DNA of 7,664 nucleotides, from contig CANISA010000069.1 of the NCBI GenBank assembly GCA_947470005.1, positions 1 to 7,664 on the forward strand. The letters run 5' to 3'. Positions 1-5,213 of the stretch are shown in pieces. The notes beneath the pieces were generated by a model, which saw only the letters and a list, made by a program, of their open reading frames with translations, did no database searches and was not told the origin of the DNA. The translations under genes were made by a program, and so were the position numbers. Positions within the stretch are counted from its first letter, which is position 1, and each line of letters begins with the position of its first letter. This DNA is from Legionellaceae bacterium (GTDB lineage Bacteria; Pseudomonadota; Gammaproteobacteria; Legionellales; Legionellaceae).

Positions 1-1
1 T

Positions 2-226
2 GATGCAAATTTTCTTCACTGGCTTTTTCATGGGAAGAATTGTTCTGATCATAATAAAGCGCTGGTGATTAAAACTATATTTAAGTTACTCCATGAGAAG
101 ACATCTAAACACGATATAAAAAAAATGCTGAGAGAGGCCAATGTGATTGGATATACGCCAATCACATGGCTTGAACATTATGATAATCAAGAAACCATTA
201 AATTCTTACAGGAAATTTATAAATGA
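2..226 (+). CDS. C-terminal part of an unrecognised protein, possibly ankyrin-like
   Basis: This frame is open from the window edge to a TGA at 224-226 and gives the last 74 residues of a protein whose start lies outside the window. The fragment is Lys-rich and looks helical, with a KTIFKLLHEK stretch. It ends in GYTPITWLEHYDNQETIKFL, which resembles one ankyrin repeat (G-x-T-P, then a helix, then an E-x-I-K-x-L helix). That resemblance is by eye only; no neighbouring repeat is visible to confirm it. Ankyrin proteins are common among Legionellales effectors and accessory proteins, but no function can be assigned from this tail. The next small ORF starts on its stop codon (ATGA overlap). Confidence 0.55.
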   Translation, partial: DANFLHWLFHGKNCSDHNKALVIKTIFKLLHEKTSKHDIKKMLREANVIGYTPITWLEHYDNQETIKFLQEIYK

Positions 227-309
227 GTGCAGATTCAGCTTCAGATATTGTTCTGGTAGAACCAAGTCCACCGGTTACGATGAGCGGCAGCACGATCGAG
301 TCAAAGTGA
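223..309 (+). CDS. 28-residue ORF overlapping the upstream stop codon
   Basis: An ATG at 223-225 overlaps the TGA of the upstream gene in an ATGA arrangement typical of translational coupling, and the frame runs 28 codons to a TGA at 307-309. The peptide is rich in Ser, Pro and Val (it begins MSADSASDIVLVEPSPP) and shows no signal peptide, membrane helix or double glycine. It could be a real small protein, or the N-terminal stump of a longer gene destroyed by rearrangement. The downstream ORF is in another frame with stops in between, so one frameshift would not join them. Confidence 0.25.
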   Translation: MSADSASDIVLVEPSPPVTMSGSTIESK

Positions 310-377
310 ACGTTTAACGTTATTTTGGCGTACAACCCAACAAAAACAAGAAATCAACAAACAAAATACAGTTATTG

Positions 378-406
378 TTGACACATAAAGGCGACCATGT
401 TATGAT
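378..406 (+). promoter_or_regulatory. Near-consensus sigma-70 promoter
   Basis: A perfect -35 box TTGACA (378-383) is followed by exactly 17 bases and then TATGAT (401-406), one mismatch from the TATAAT consensus. This is the best promoter match seen in the window. Transcription would begin near 413, which is downstream of the ATG codons at 402 and 405 of the small ORF here. It therefore could not express that ORF from those starts and may instead serve RNA covering the 669-967 region. It could also be a chance match in coding sequence. Confidence 0.4.
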
Positions 407-668
407 GGAGTTCAAATCACACGATCTGGTTTTTTTATCAAAACTGGATTTAAAACTTGAAATAAAAGCCATCGAAAAGGATGATGAGCTCAAAAAAAAG
501 CCATATTGGATATTGTGTATTACAGCTGAAAACAATGAGTATAAAGAAACAGGTGCTCTGTATGGAGCAAGAGGAGAAATAAGAAAATTTTATCAACTCA
601 ACTCATTGGTTGATTTTTGCAAAAATTATATTGATAACTGCATGGAAGTAAAAATAGTTTTCAGTTGA
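402..668 (+). CDS. Small charged hypothetical protein
   Basis: The frame gives 88 residues from the ATG at 402. A TTG at 375 would give 97 residues, but the ATG has a plausible AAAGG at 387-391 about ten bases upstream. The protein is soluble and Lys/Glu-rich, without signal peptide or membrane helix. It has a strand-like KKPYWILCITAEN segment and then a GARGEIRKFYQL segment followed by SLVDFCKNYI. This ARGExRxF-x-x-L-x-x-x-V-x-F arrangement recalls small proteins carried by conjugative elements and plasmids, a low-confidence recollection. A near-consensus promoter overlaps the start codons, so how the gene is transcribed is unclear. An opposite-strand ORF covers part of it, but the + frame has the more protein-like composition. 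Confidence 0.5.
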   Translation: MMEFKSHDLVFLSKLDLKLEIKAIEKDDELKKKPYWILCITAENNEYKETGALYGARGEIRKFYQLNSLVDFCKNYIDNCMEVKIVFS

Positions 669-705
669 GATGCGAACGAAGTGGACATTTTTAATGATCG
701 CAATC

Positions 706-780
706 GATCCAACTTATTCAGGAAGAAGCAGCAAGGAAGCAACCGCTTAACGATAAAGGGATTTGTTTCGTTAAGCACCA
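706..780 (+). repeat. 75-bp repeat, copy 1
   Basis: These 75 bases match 2427-2501 at 70 of 75 positions without gaps. The differences are at 709, 715, 731, 740 and 758; none falls in the inverted-repeat arms. The 3' half holds GCTTAACGA (745-753) and TCGTTAAGC (768-776), a perfect 9-bp inverted repeat around 14 bases. The 5' half contains the purine-rich AGCAGCAAGGAAGC. Unlike copy 2, no ribosome-binding site or precursor gene follows. Together the copies bracket the LOG and luxR genes. Confidence 0.85.
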
Positions 781-894
781 GTCTGATGTAGGCTGCGTCT
801 AGACCCAGCATCGTGGATAAAACCACGGGAATTCCGGAAGAGCCATAAATAGTAGCTTATAGTTGGCCAGCAGTGGCATATGTTATGGATAGGC

Positions 895-909
895 ACGTAT
901 TTTATACGT
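895..909. repeat. Short AT-rich inverted repeat upstream of the LOG gene
   Basis: ACGTAT (895-900), TTT, ATACGT (904-909) is a perfect 6-3-6 inverted repeat, 58 bases before the LOG start. It could be a protein-binding site for that gene, but such short AT-rich palindromes also arise by chance. Confidence 0.25.
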
Positions 910-967
910 ATTTAATTTCTGGAGTATTCAGGTTATTGTTAGCTGATAATATTTCAACTAAAAATGG

Positions 968-1510
968 ATGATGATGAAATCAATTTGTGTTTTCTTAGGA
1001 GCAAACGTTGGCAACAATACGTTGTTTTCTGAGTCAGTTATTCTCTTGGGTCATGAAATAGCGGAGAGAGGAGCTAGATTAGTTTATGGTGGTTCCAGTC
1101 TGGGGATGATGGGGCTTCTGGCAACGACCGTTAAAGAAAGAGGTGGGGCAGTTGTTGGCGTGATCACAAGGCATTTGCTTGAACAGGAAAAGCCTTTGGA
1201 GGGACTTGATGAGCTGCATCTCGTTGACACGTTACAAGAAAGAAAAAATCGCATGGAGCAGGAGTCTGATCTGTTTGTTGTTATGCCCGGAGGGCTAGGT
1301 ACGCTAGAGGAGGCCTTCGAAATCTGGAACGCAATCAAGATTGGTGTGGTAAAAAAACCGATTGGGTTCTTAAATACAGACGGTTATTTTGACAAATTAT
1401 TTTCTTTTATAACGGACTGCAAAGATAGTTGCTTTATTTCAGAGGATAATCTTAGTATTCCTAAAATAAGCTCAGATGTTAAATTATTATTAAAATCGTT
1501 AGACCAATAG
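968..1510 (+). CDS. LOG-family nucleotide 5'-monophosphate phosphoribohydrolase
   Basis: This 180-residue protein has the hallmarks of the LOG family (TIGR00730), Rossmann-like enzymes that release the base from nucleoside 5'-monophosphates. In plants and some bacteria they activate cytokinins. Visible signatures are the N-terminal strand SICVFLGANVG, the nucleotide loop YGGSSLGMMG (residues 40-49), the catalytic ERKNRM (91-96) and PGGLGTLEE (107-115), which carries the key glutamate. The length is normal for the family and all signatures are intact, so it is probably active. Three in-frame ATGs lie in tandem at 968, 971 and 974 and no strong Shine-Dalgarno helps choose between them. Bacterial LOG proteins are usually housekeeping or of unknown physiological substrate. 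Nothing here ties it to the peptide cluster except the bracketing repeats. Confidence 0.9.
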   Translation: MMMKSICVFLGANVGNNTLFSESVILLGHEIAERGARLVYGGSSLGMMGLLATTVKERGGAVVGVITRHLLEQEKPLEGLDELHLVDTLQERKNRMEQESDLFVVMPGGLGTLEEAFEIWNAIKIGVVKKPIGFLNTDGYFDKLFSFITDCKDSCFISEDNLSIPKISSDVKLLLKSLDQ

Positions 1511-1563
1511 AGTTATGGTGTATCTCCCCAGGTACGTTATGGTTTAAATGAATTTTTTTAAAT

Positions 1564-1577
1564 AGCAGCAAGGAAGC
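1564..1577 (+). repeat. 14-base match to the 75-bp repeat, serving as luxR ribosome-binding site
   Basis: AGCAGCAAGGAAGC is identical to bases 727-740 of repeat copy 1 and differs from copy 2 at one base. It includes AAGGAAG (1570-1576), which sits 8 bases before the luxR ATG at 1585 and fixes that start. The shared string may be a trace of a third copy, or only convergent purine-rich sequence. Confidence 0.45.
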
Positions 1578-1584
1578 CGCGTCC

Positions 1585-2415
1585 ATGGATGGGATTAATT
1601 TAGAAAAACACCACGCTTTAATGAGTAGTTCTGGTGTTAGTGATATATGCAGTCCCTTGTTGAGTTTAATAGGGATAACTTATTTTAACTACATAAAAAT
1701 ATACAACAATGATTGTTCTCGTGAGCTATTAACAAACAATCCTGATTGGATAAAACACTTTTATAAACATGCGTTATACAATTCGCTGGGCGCTATTGAT
1801 ATAGAGCACTTGTTGCCAAAAGGATATTTTCTCTGGTCTGAGCTTGATGTCAAAGACTCCATTTACATTCAAGGAAGAGATTTTTTTAATATTGACCATG
1901 GCATTAGCTTTGTCGTAAAAAGAAGCGATGTAACGTATTTATATATTTTTGCCTCGGATAAAGAAAACCACCAAATCAACAATTTTTATGTTGAAAACAT
2001 CGATCTCCTTCAGCGATTCATTCAGTATTTTACTGATCATGGGCAATCGCTTATAAAAGAAGCGTGCAAACACAAAATATTTCTACCCGCCCATCAGGAA
2101 ATTGATGCGACACGCGTAAATAACACAACAATAACTGACGAAATAAGGCTAGAGTTTTTGATGCGAGCAAAAGTAAATAGATACTTTCTATTAAATGAGT
2201 CTGATCATTTGTTTTTAACACGAAAACAAGCAGAATGTTCGAGGCTTCTCTCGCGTGGATACACGTCAAAACAAATAGCAAAAAACATGGATATTTCTTA
2301 TCGAACAGTAGAAGGATATGTGCTTGATATAAAGTCTAAACTACAAGAGTCATCAGGTATAAATTTAACGCGGTCACAAGTGATGCAGATACTCCGCCAC
2401 TCAAATATTCACTGA
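1585..2415 (+). CDS. LuxR-family transcriptional regulator
   Basis: This 276-residue protein ends in a clear LuxR/GerE helix-turn-helix at about residues 211-253. It shows the usual LTxxQ-x-E opening, TSKQIAKNM first helix, SYRTVEGYV recognition helix and I-x-x-KL end. The N-terminal ~200 residues form a sensor-like domain, with aromatic patches such as YFNYIKIY and NPDWIKHFYKH, similar in layout to the orphan LuxR proteins of Legionella. No receiver domain is visible, so it is not a classical two-component regulator, and the ligand is unknown. The start at 1585 is supported by AAGGAAG 8 bases upstream. It lies 75 bases after the LOG gene and 106 bases before the first precursor gene, which makes it a candidate local regulator of the peptide operon. 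This is an inference from position. Its G+C, about 35% in sampled lines, is far below that of the export genes. Confidence 0.85.
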   Translation: MDGINLEKHHALMSSSGVSDICSPLLSLIGITYFNYIKIYNNDCSRELLTNNPDWIKHFYKHALYNSLGAIDIEHLLPKGYFLWSELDVKDSIYIQGRDFFNIDHGISFVVKRSDVTYLYIFASDKENHQINNFYVENIDLLQRFIQYFTDHGQSLIKEACKHKIFLPAHQEIDATRVNNTTITDEIRLEFLMRAKVNRYFLLNESDHLFLTRKQAECSRLLSRGYTSKQIAKNMDISYRTVEGYVLDIKSKLQESSGINLTRSQVMQILRHSNIH

Positions 2416-2426
2416 CATAGCGACGT

Positions 2427-2501
2427 GATTCAACTCATTCAGGAAGAAGCAACAAGGAAGAAACCGCTTAACGATAAAAGGATTTGTTTCGTTAAGCACC
2501 A
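2427..2501 (+). repeat. 75-bp repeat, copy 2, in the precursor leader region
   Basis: This is the second copy of the element at 706-780, 70 of 75 identical and ungapped. It begins 11 bases after the luxR stop and ends 20 bases before the first precursor ATG. The perfect 9-bp inverted repeat lies at 2466-2474 and 2489-2497. Its position makes it a candidate regulatory element of the peptide operon: an operator, a 5' UTR hairpin, or a transcript 3' end for luxR. No T-run follows the hairpin, so it is not a standard intrinsic terminator. Confidence 0.85.
2466..2497 (+). promoter_or_regulatory. Candidate operator or leader hairpin before precursor genes
   Basis: GCTTAACGA and TCGTTAAGC are perfect inverted repeats separated by 14 bases, giving about 23 bp between arm centres, close to two helical turns. 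As DNA this could bind a dimeric regulator. As RNA it would form a 9-bp stem 24 bases ahead of the first precursor ATG. The arms are unchanged between the two repeat copies while the loop differs, which hints that the pairing matters. No convincing -35/-10 pair was found between luxR and the precursor gene. Confidence 0.45.
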
Positions 2502-2521
2502 ACCCACAACAGGAGGAAAAC

Positions 2522-2704
2522 ATGGAAGAGCAACAGCGAGTCTTAGCCTATGCCTTGGCAAAGCAGATAGATAATGAAGAGCTGGGGAGTATTACCGGAG
2601 GGCGAGGGGCAGGGGGACTGATGTGTTCGAGCGAAACACTCAAGGCCTCTGGCATCACGATGCGCACCCTAGATGCAGGGATTGACGTGCATGTTGATTG
2701 GTAA
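2522..2704 (+). CDS. Double-glycine leader RiPP precursor peptide 1
   Basis: This 60-residue peptide has a leader ending ELGSITGG (residues 20-27), with E at -8, L at -7, I at -4 and GG at -2/-1, the classic signal for C39 peptidase-ABC exporters. Cleavage after Gly27 would leave a 33-residue core that begins RGAGGLMC. The core holds Ser/Thr/Lys donors in its first part (S36, S37, T39, K41, S43, T46, T49) and acids at D51, D55 and D59, each four apart, before a terminal Trp60. This donor-then-acid layout suits ester or amide crosslinking by the ATP-grasp enzyme encoded downstream. One Cys (C35) is present. The start is fixed by a strong AGGAGG (2511-2516) 5 bases upstream. It is followed 27 bases later by a second precursor with a similar leader. 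The product could be a bacteriocin or signalling peptide; its activity cannot be read from sequence. Confidence 0.85.
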   Translation: MEEQQRVLAYALAKQIDNEELGSITGGRGAGGLMCSSETLKASGITMRTLDAGIDVHVDW

Positions 2705-2710
2705 TGTAAA

Positions 2711-2722
2711 CATTAAGAAATG
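2711..2722 (+). repeat. 12-bp direct repeat after precursor 1
   Basis: CATTAAGAAATG occurs here, 7 bases after the first precursor stop, and again at 2917-2928, after the second precursor. The first copy runs straight into the GGAG ribosome-binding site of precursor 2 (2722-2725). The arrangement suggests the two precursor genes arose by tandem duplication of a gene-plus-spacer unit. Confidence 0.6.
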
Positions 2723-2731
2723 GAGTTCAAT

Positions 2732-2896
2732 ATGGAGAATAGACAAGAGCGAGTCCTAGCATACACGTTAGCAACGGTGCTCGATCAGAAAGCGCTGGAT
2801 GAGGTTTTTGGTGGTTCTGGGGGAAAGGGGGCTCAACAAGTTTGTGTTCAAATCACGGGTGAAATTCGCAATCCTGACACCATTGTCGATCGTTAG
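2732..2896 (+). CDS. Double-glycine leader RiPP precursor peptide 2
   Basis: This is a 54-residue peptide, easily missed because of its size. Its leader is clearly related to that of precursor 1: both contain ERVLAY or QRVLAY, then x-L-A, a conserved Asp and a terminal GG. Here the leader ends LDEVFGG (residues 22-28), with L at -7 and V at -4. Cleavage would leave a 26-residue core, from SGGKGAQQVC to the end. The core differs strongly from the first but keeps one Cys (C38), an I-T pair (41-42) and a D-x-x-V-D ending (D49, D53; precursor 1 has D55, D59). Other acids and donors are E44, T42, T50 and K32. GGAG (2722-2725), 6 bases before the ATG, is a good ribosome-binding site. It probably shares maturase and exporter with precursor 1, and the two could act as a two-peptide product. 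Confidence 0.8.
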   Translation: MENRQERVLAYTLATVLDQKALDEVFGGSGGKGAQQVCVQITGEIRNPDTIVDR

Positions 2897-2909
2897 TACG
2901 GAGCCCGTA
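2897..2909 (+). other. Small hairpin directly after precursor 2 stop
   Basis: TACGG, AGC, CCGTA forms a perfect 5-bp stem with a 3-base loop, starting on the base after the TAG. Together with the larger hairpin at 2931-2952 it makes the precursor-maturase gap structured. It is too short to be certain. Confidence 0.4.
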
Positions 2910-2916
2910 AGTTAAT

Positions 2917-2928
2917 CATTAAGAAATG
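2917..2928 (+). repeat. 12-bp direct repeat after precursor 2
   Basis: This is the second copy of CATTAAGAAATG (first at 2711-2722), 20 bases after the second precursor stop. Here it is followed by a hairpin and not by another precursor gene. Confidence 0.6.
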
Positions 2929-2930
2929 CT

Positions 2931-2952
2931 GGGCTCAGTGGATGCTGAGCCC
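2931..2952 (+). terminator. Attenuator-like hairpin between precursors and maturase
   Basis: GGGCTCAG (2931-2938) and CTGAGCCC (2945-2952) form a perfect 8-bp, GC-rich stem with a 6-base loop. Only two T residues follow, so full intrinsic termination is unlikely. A partial terminator or a 3'-end-stabilising hairpin is more plausible. This would give more precursor than maturase transcript, a common arrangement in peptide operons. It lies 33 bases before the ATP-grasp start. Confidence 0.55.
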
Positions 2953-2985
2953 TTATGAACGACCCCATGGAAAAAGGAGAAAAGC

Positions 2986-4104
2986 ATGAAGTTTTTAATT
3001 CCAACTGAGCCGGATGATACGCATGCCATCTTGGTAAAACTCGCCCTGGAACACATGGAGCATCAGGTCACGCTGATGTTTACTGCGGACCAACCCACGC
3101 GTTTGAAACATTCGGTGTACATCGACACAGAGCGCTATCGGTGGCAAAGTGAAGACCGGTACGAGACAGTGGTTGAGAATGATTACGATGTTGTGTGGTG
3201 GCGGCGAGCCCGTAAGCCTTATTTGCCGAAAGAGCTCACTCATCCGGATGATTATACGTTTGTGGCACGCGAAAATACGTTGTTCTATGAATCCTTTACA
3301 CACACATTAGCGCCTAATGCGTGGTGGATTAATACGAAAGAGTCAGCGAATCGTGCAAACTTTAAATTGCTGCAACTGAACATTGCTCGTGAATGTGGGA
3401 TGACCATTCCAACGACCCTGTGTTCGAATGATCCAAAAGAAATTCGTTATTTCCTGTTAAATCATGAGGCTGACGGGGTTATTTACAAGCCATTGTGTTC
3501 TAATTTCTGGTTTGAAAAAGATCGCATTAAAATTGCGTATACCTCCCGTGTTGCTTTTTTAGATTTGCCGACGAACCAATCTCTTCAACGTGCACCAGGT
3601 ATTTTTCAAAAAGAAATCAAGAAGAAATATGAGCTGCGGATCACATGCTTTGGTGATCACCTGGTTGCTGCTAAACTGGATTCGCAAGTACACGCCGATG
3701 GCCAAGTTGATTGGCGCGCGATTCGAAAGGGAACACTTTTAGTGGAGCCCTATGTGTTGCCGTGTGCGCTTGAAAATAAAATCCGAGCCTTCATGCATCG
3801 ACTGGGAATCGTCTTTGGATCGTTTGATTTTATTGTTACTCCCGATGATGAATATATTTTTCTGGAGGTGAACGAACAGGGGCAGTTTTTGTGGATTGAG
3901 GAATATAATCCTTCGTTTAATATGTTGGATTTATTTGTTCATTTTCTCGTGAATCAATCGGTGAGTCAAACGAGTGGAGCAGCGAGTCCAGATCATACCA
4001 TTGAGCAATATAGACAAGGGATTGAGCCTATTTTCAATGAAAACAGGAGGCGTCACGTGGATTTAAACCAGGCACCTATGCCTAAAATAACGAATCAAGG
4101 ATGA
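2986..4104 (+). CDS. ATP-grasp RiPP maturase, MvdC/MvdD type
   Basis: This 372-residue protein belongs to the ATP-grasp ligases that build graspetides (microviridin-like peptides). They phosphorylate Asp/Glu side chains of a precursor core and join them to Ser/Thr (ester) or Lys (amide). Visible marks are the N-terminal VWWRRARKP (70-78), an ATP-binding VIYKP with Lys168, FQKEI (207-211), YELRIT with Glu216 and Arg218, the metal-binding Asp281 in GSFDFIV, and FLEVNEQGQFLW (292-303) with Glu294 and Asn296. Most relatives have NP after the metal Glu-x motif; here it is NE. The length is slightly above the usual ~320-330 because of a polar C-terminal tail. AAGGAGA (2974-2980) 5 bases upstream fixes the start. 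Whether the enzyme makes esters, amides or both cannot be told. It overlaps the next gene's possible first ATG and sits directly behind its two likely substrates. Confidence 0.88.
   Translation: MKFLIPTEPDDTHAILVKLALEHMEHQVTLMFTADQPTRLKHSVYIDTERYRWQSEDRYETVVENDYDVVWWRRARKPYLPKELTHPDDYTFVARENTLFYESFTHTLAPNAWWINTKESANRANFKLLQLNIARECGMTIPTTLCSNDPKEIRYFLLNHEADGVIYKPLCSNFWFEKDRIKIAYTSRVAFLDLPTNQSLQRAPGIFQKEIKKKYELRITCFGDHLVAAKLDSQVHADGQVDWRAIRKGTLLVEPYVLPCALENKIRAFMHRLGIVFGSFDFIVTPDDEYIFLEVNEQGQFLWIEEYNPSFNMLDLFVHFLVNQSVSQTSGAASPDHTIEQYRQGIEPIFNENRRRHVDLNQAPMPKITNQG
4097..4101 (+). promoter_or_regulatory. Ribosome-binding site choosing the HEAT-protein start
   Basis: AAGGA lies inside the end of the ATP-grasp gene. 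It directly abuts the ATG at 4101, too close to use, but is 8 bases from the in-frame ATG at 4110. The latter is therefore the likelier start and gives a cleaner signal peptide. Confidence 0.6.
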
Positions 4105-4109
4105 TCGCC

Positions 4110-5165
4110 ATGACGTTACGCGTTTTTTTATTTAGTTTAATCGCTGTTGTGCACGCTCATGCAGCCAATATTGTTGATGTGTATGGCGTGAGCCCAGAAG
4201 AATCAACGCGCTTGCTACAAAAGTACGCGAAAAAAATGGCTGACATTATGGTGCCATTGAATCAAGAGGGCATGAAACTTAAGCCTGGAGACACATACCC
4301 TCAGCGCGTGGAAAATCTTGTAAAAAAACGCGCTGAACTTCTTCTGGAGGTCAAGAAAAAGGAAGGTTTTTCTTATGTTGATATCGATGAGATTCTCTAT
4401 CCAGGAAACAATAACCACTACATTACGATGGATGTGGTTAAAAACAGCGAAAAAGAAAGACTTCGGTTTATTAATAAAGAAACGCCCAAAATAGCCTATC
4501 CAAAAACGCACGACATCATGGACAAGATGGATGAATACGTCAATCTTGTTTTTCATCTCATTCAGACCGAAAAAACGGATGGATATGACACAAAGTGCCC
4601 GGTGTATCATTGTGTGTATTCATTTAATCATCCACAGTTAAAGGCATACTTGCCCTTGTTTAATGAAGCCGCTGTCCGACAGAAGAAATTCATTATAGAC
4701 ACATTAAATCATGACCCGAATCCAGCAAGACGCGCATCAGCGGCTTTTTTAGTGGGGCACTTTAAAGATCCACGTGACATTATTTCAACCCTCTTACCCC
4801 ATGTTAACGATCCTGACGAAGGCGTTCGAAACAATGCTATTCGTGTGATCGGAGGGACGCTGATTGAAGCAAAGATAACCGATATTGATGCCACGCCTTT
4901 TCTAGAATTGCTTGGTTCGCCATCGGTGACAGACCGAAATAAATCGCTCTACGTCTTGCTCGCCGTTTCTCAGTCCCCTGTGGGCAGAAAACTGTTGATT
5001 CAGCAGGGCGGCGATCGCTTGCTCGCTATTCTTCAATTAAAACAGCCAAATAATCATGACATTGCTTATCTTATTTTAAAGCAATTGAGCGGGCGAGATC
5101 TGGGGGAACATAACATCAGTGCTTGGCGAGCTTGGTTTAAGGAAGCGCAAACGACGGTTGCTTAA
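4110..5165 (+). CDS. Secreted HEAT-repeat protein of the peptide cluster
   Basis: From the ATG at 4110 this is a 351-residue protein with a short signal peptide: MTLR, a hydrophobic VFLFSLIAVV core, and an AHA-type cleavage site near residue 18. It is therefore probably periplasmic. Residues ~25-160 are charged and helical with no family recognised by eye. C163 and C168 (CPVYHC) could form a disulfide. Residues ~187-326 read as HEAT-like helical repeats, for example ARRASAAFLVGHFKDP and EGVRNNAIRVIGG. The end, LSGRDLGEHNISAWRAWF, is a tail common in HEAT proteins. HEAT repeats bind proteins or peptides; no catalytic motif is visible. Its place between the maturase and the exporter suggests binding of the exported peptide: immunity, chaperoning or later processing. 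That role is inference. An ATG at 4101 would add three residues and overlap the maturase stop. Confidence 0.75.
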   Translation: MTLRVFLFSLIAVVHAHAANIVDVYGVSPEESTRLLQKYAKKMADIMVPLNQEGMKLKPGDTYPQRVENLVKKRAELLLEVKKKEGFSYVDIDEILYPGNNNHYITMDVVKNSEKERLRFINKETPKIAYPKTHDIMDKMDEYVNLVFHLIQTEKTDGYDTKCPVYHCVYSFNHPQLKAYLPLFNEAAVRQKKFIIDTLNHDPNPARRASAAFLVGHFKDPRDIISTLLPHVNDPDEGVRNNAIRVIGGTLIEAKITDIDATPFLELLGSPSVTDRNKSLYVLLAVSQSPVGRKLLIQQGGDRLLAILQLKQPNNHDIAYLILKQLSGRDLGEHNISAWRAWFKEAQTTVA

Positions 5166-5213
5166 CCCTCTAAGCGAAATCATCACTCTGGGTCAGCATG
5201 GGAAGTAAACATC

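Larger units (their letters stand above)
669..967. other. Gene-poor stretch with repeat copy and hairpins
   Basis: There is no convincing gene in these 299 bases. They contain the first 75-bp repeat copy (706-780), a small hairpin with stem CGTGG/CCACG at 812-827, and a short AT-rich inverted repeat at 895-909. A 26-codon + frame (670-750) runs into the repeat. A minus-strand frame open from 856 to 626 spells some protein-like sequence (for example GIPVVLSTMLGLDAAY) but lacks an ATG at its head and ends inside the neighbouring gene, so a gene remnant is possible. The stretch could also encode a small RNA or be debris of a mobile element. Confidence 0.4.

Noticed and set aside
670..750. 26-codon + strand ORF running into repeat copy 1
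   Set aside because: The matching frame in copy 2 has a stop just upstream, and the four differences within the shared frame all change amino acids, so there is no sign of coding conservation.
626..826. Minus-strand 66-residue ORF starting GTG
   Set aside because: It overlaps the end of the 402-668 gene and most of the repeat copy, has no good ribosome-binding site, and its frame continues past the GTG to 856 without an ATG. It is kept only as a possible remnant.
2466..2497. Intrinsic terminator of luxR
   Set aside because: The stem is AT-rich with a 14-base loop and no T-run follows, so it does not meet the usual form.
2995..3303. Minus-strand 102-residue ORF inside the ATP-grasp gene
   Set aside because: It is a shadow of a gene with clear family motifs on the + strand. 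The same applies to minus-strand ORFs within the LOG, luxR, HEAT and ABC genes.
4101..4109. ATG at 4101 as the HEAT-protein start
   Set aside because: The AAGGA abuts this ATG with no spacing, while the ATG at 4110 has an 8-base spacing and gives a better signal peptide. It is not fully excluded, because stop-start overlap is common.
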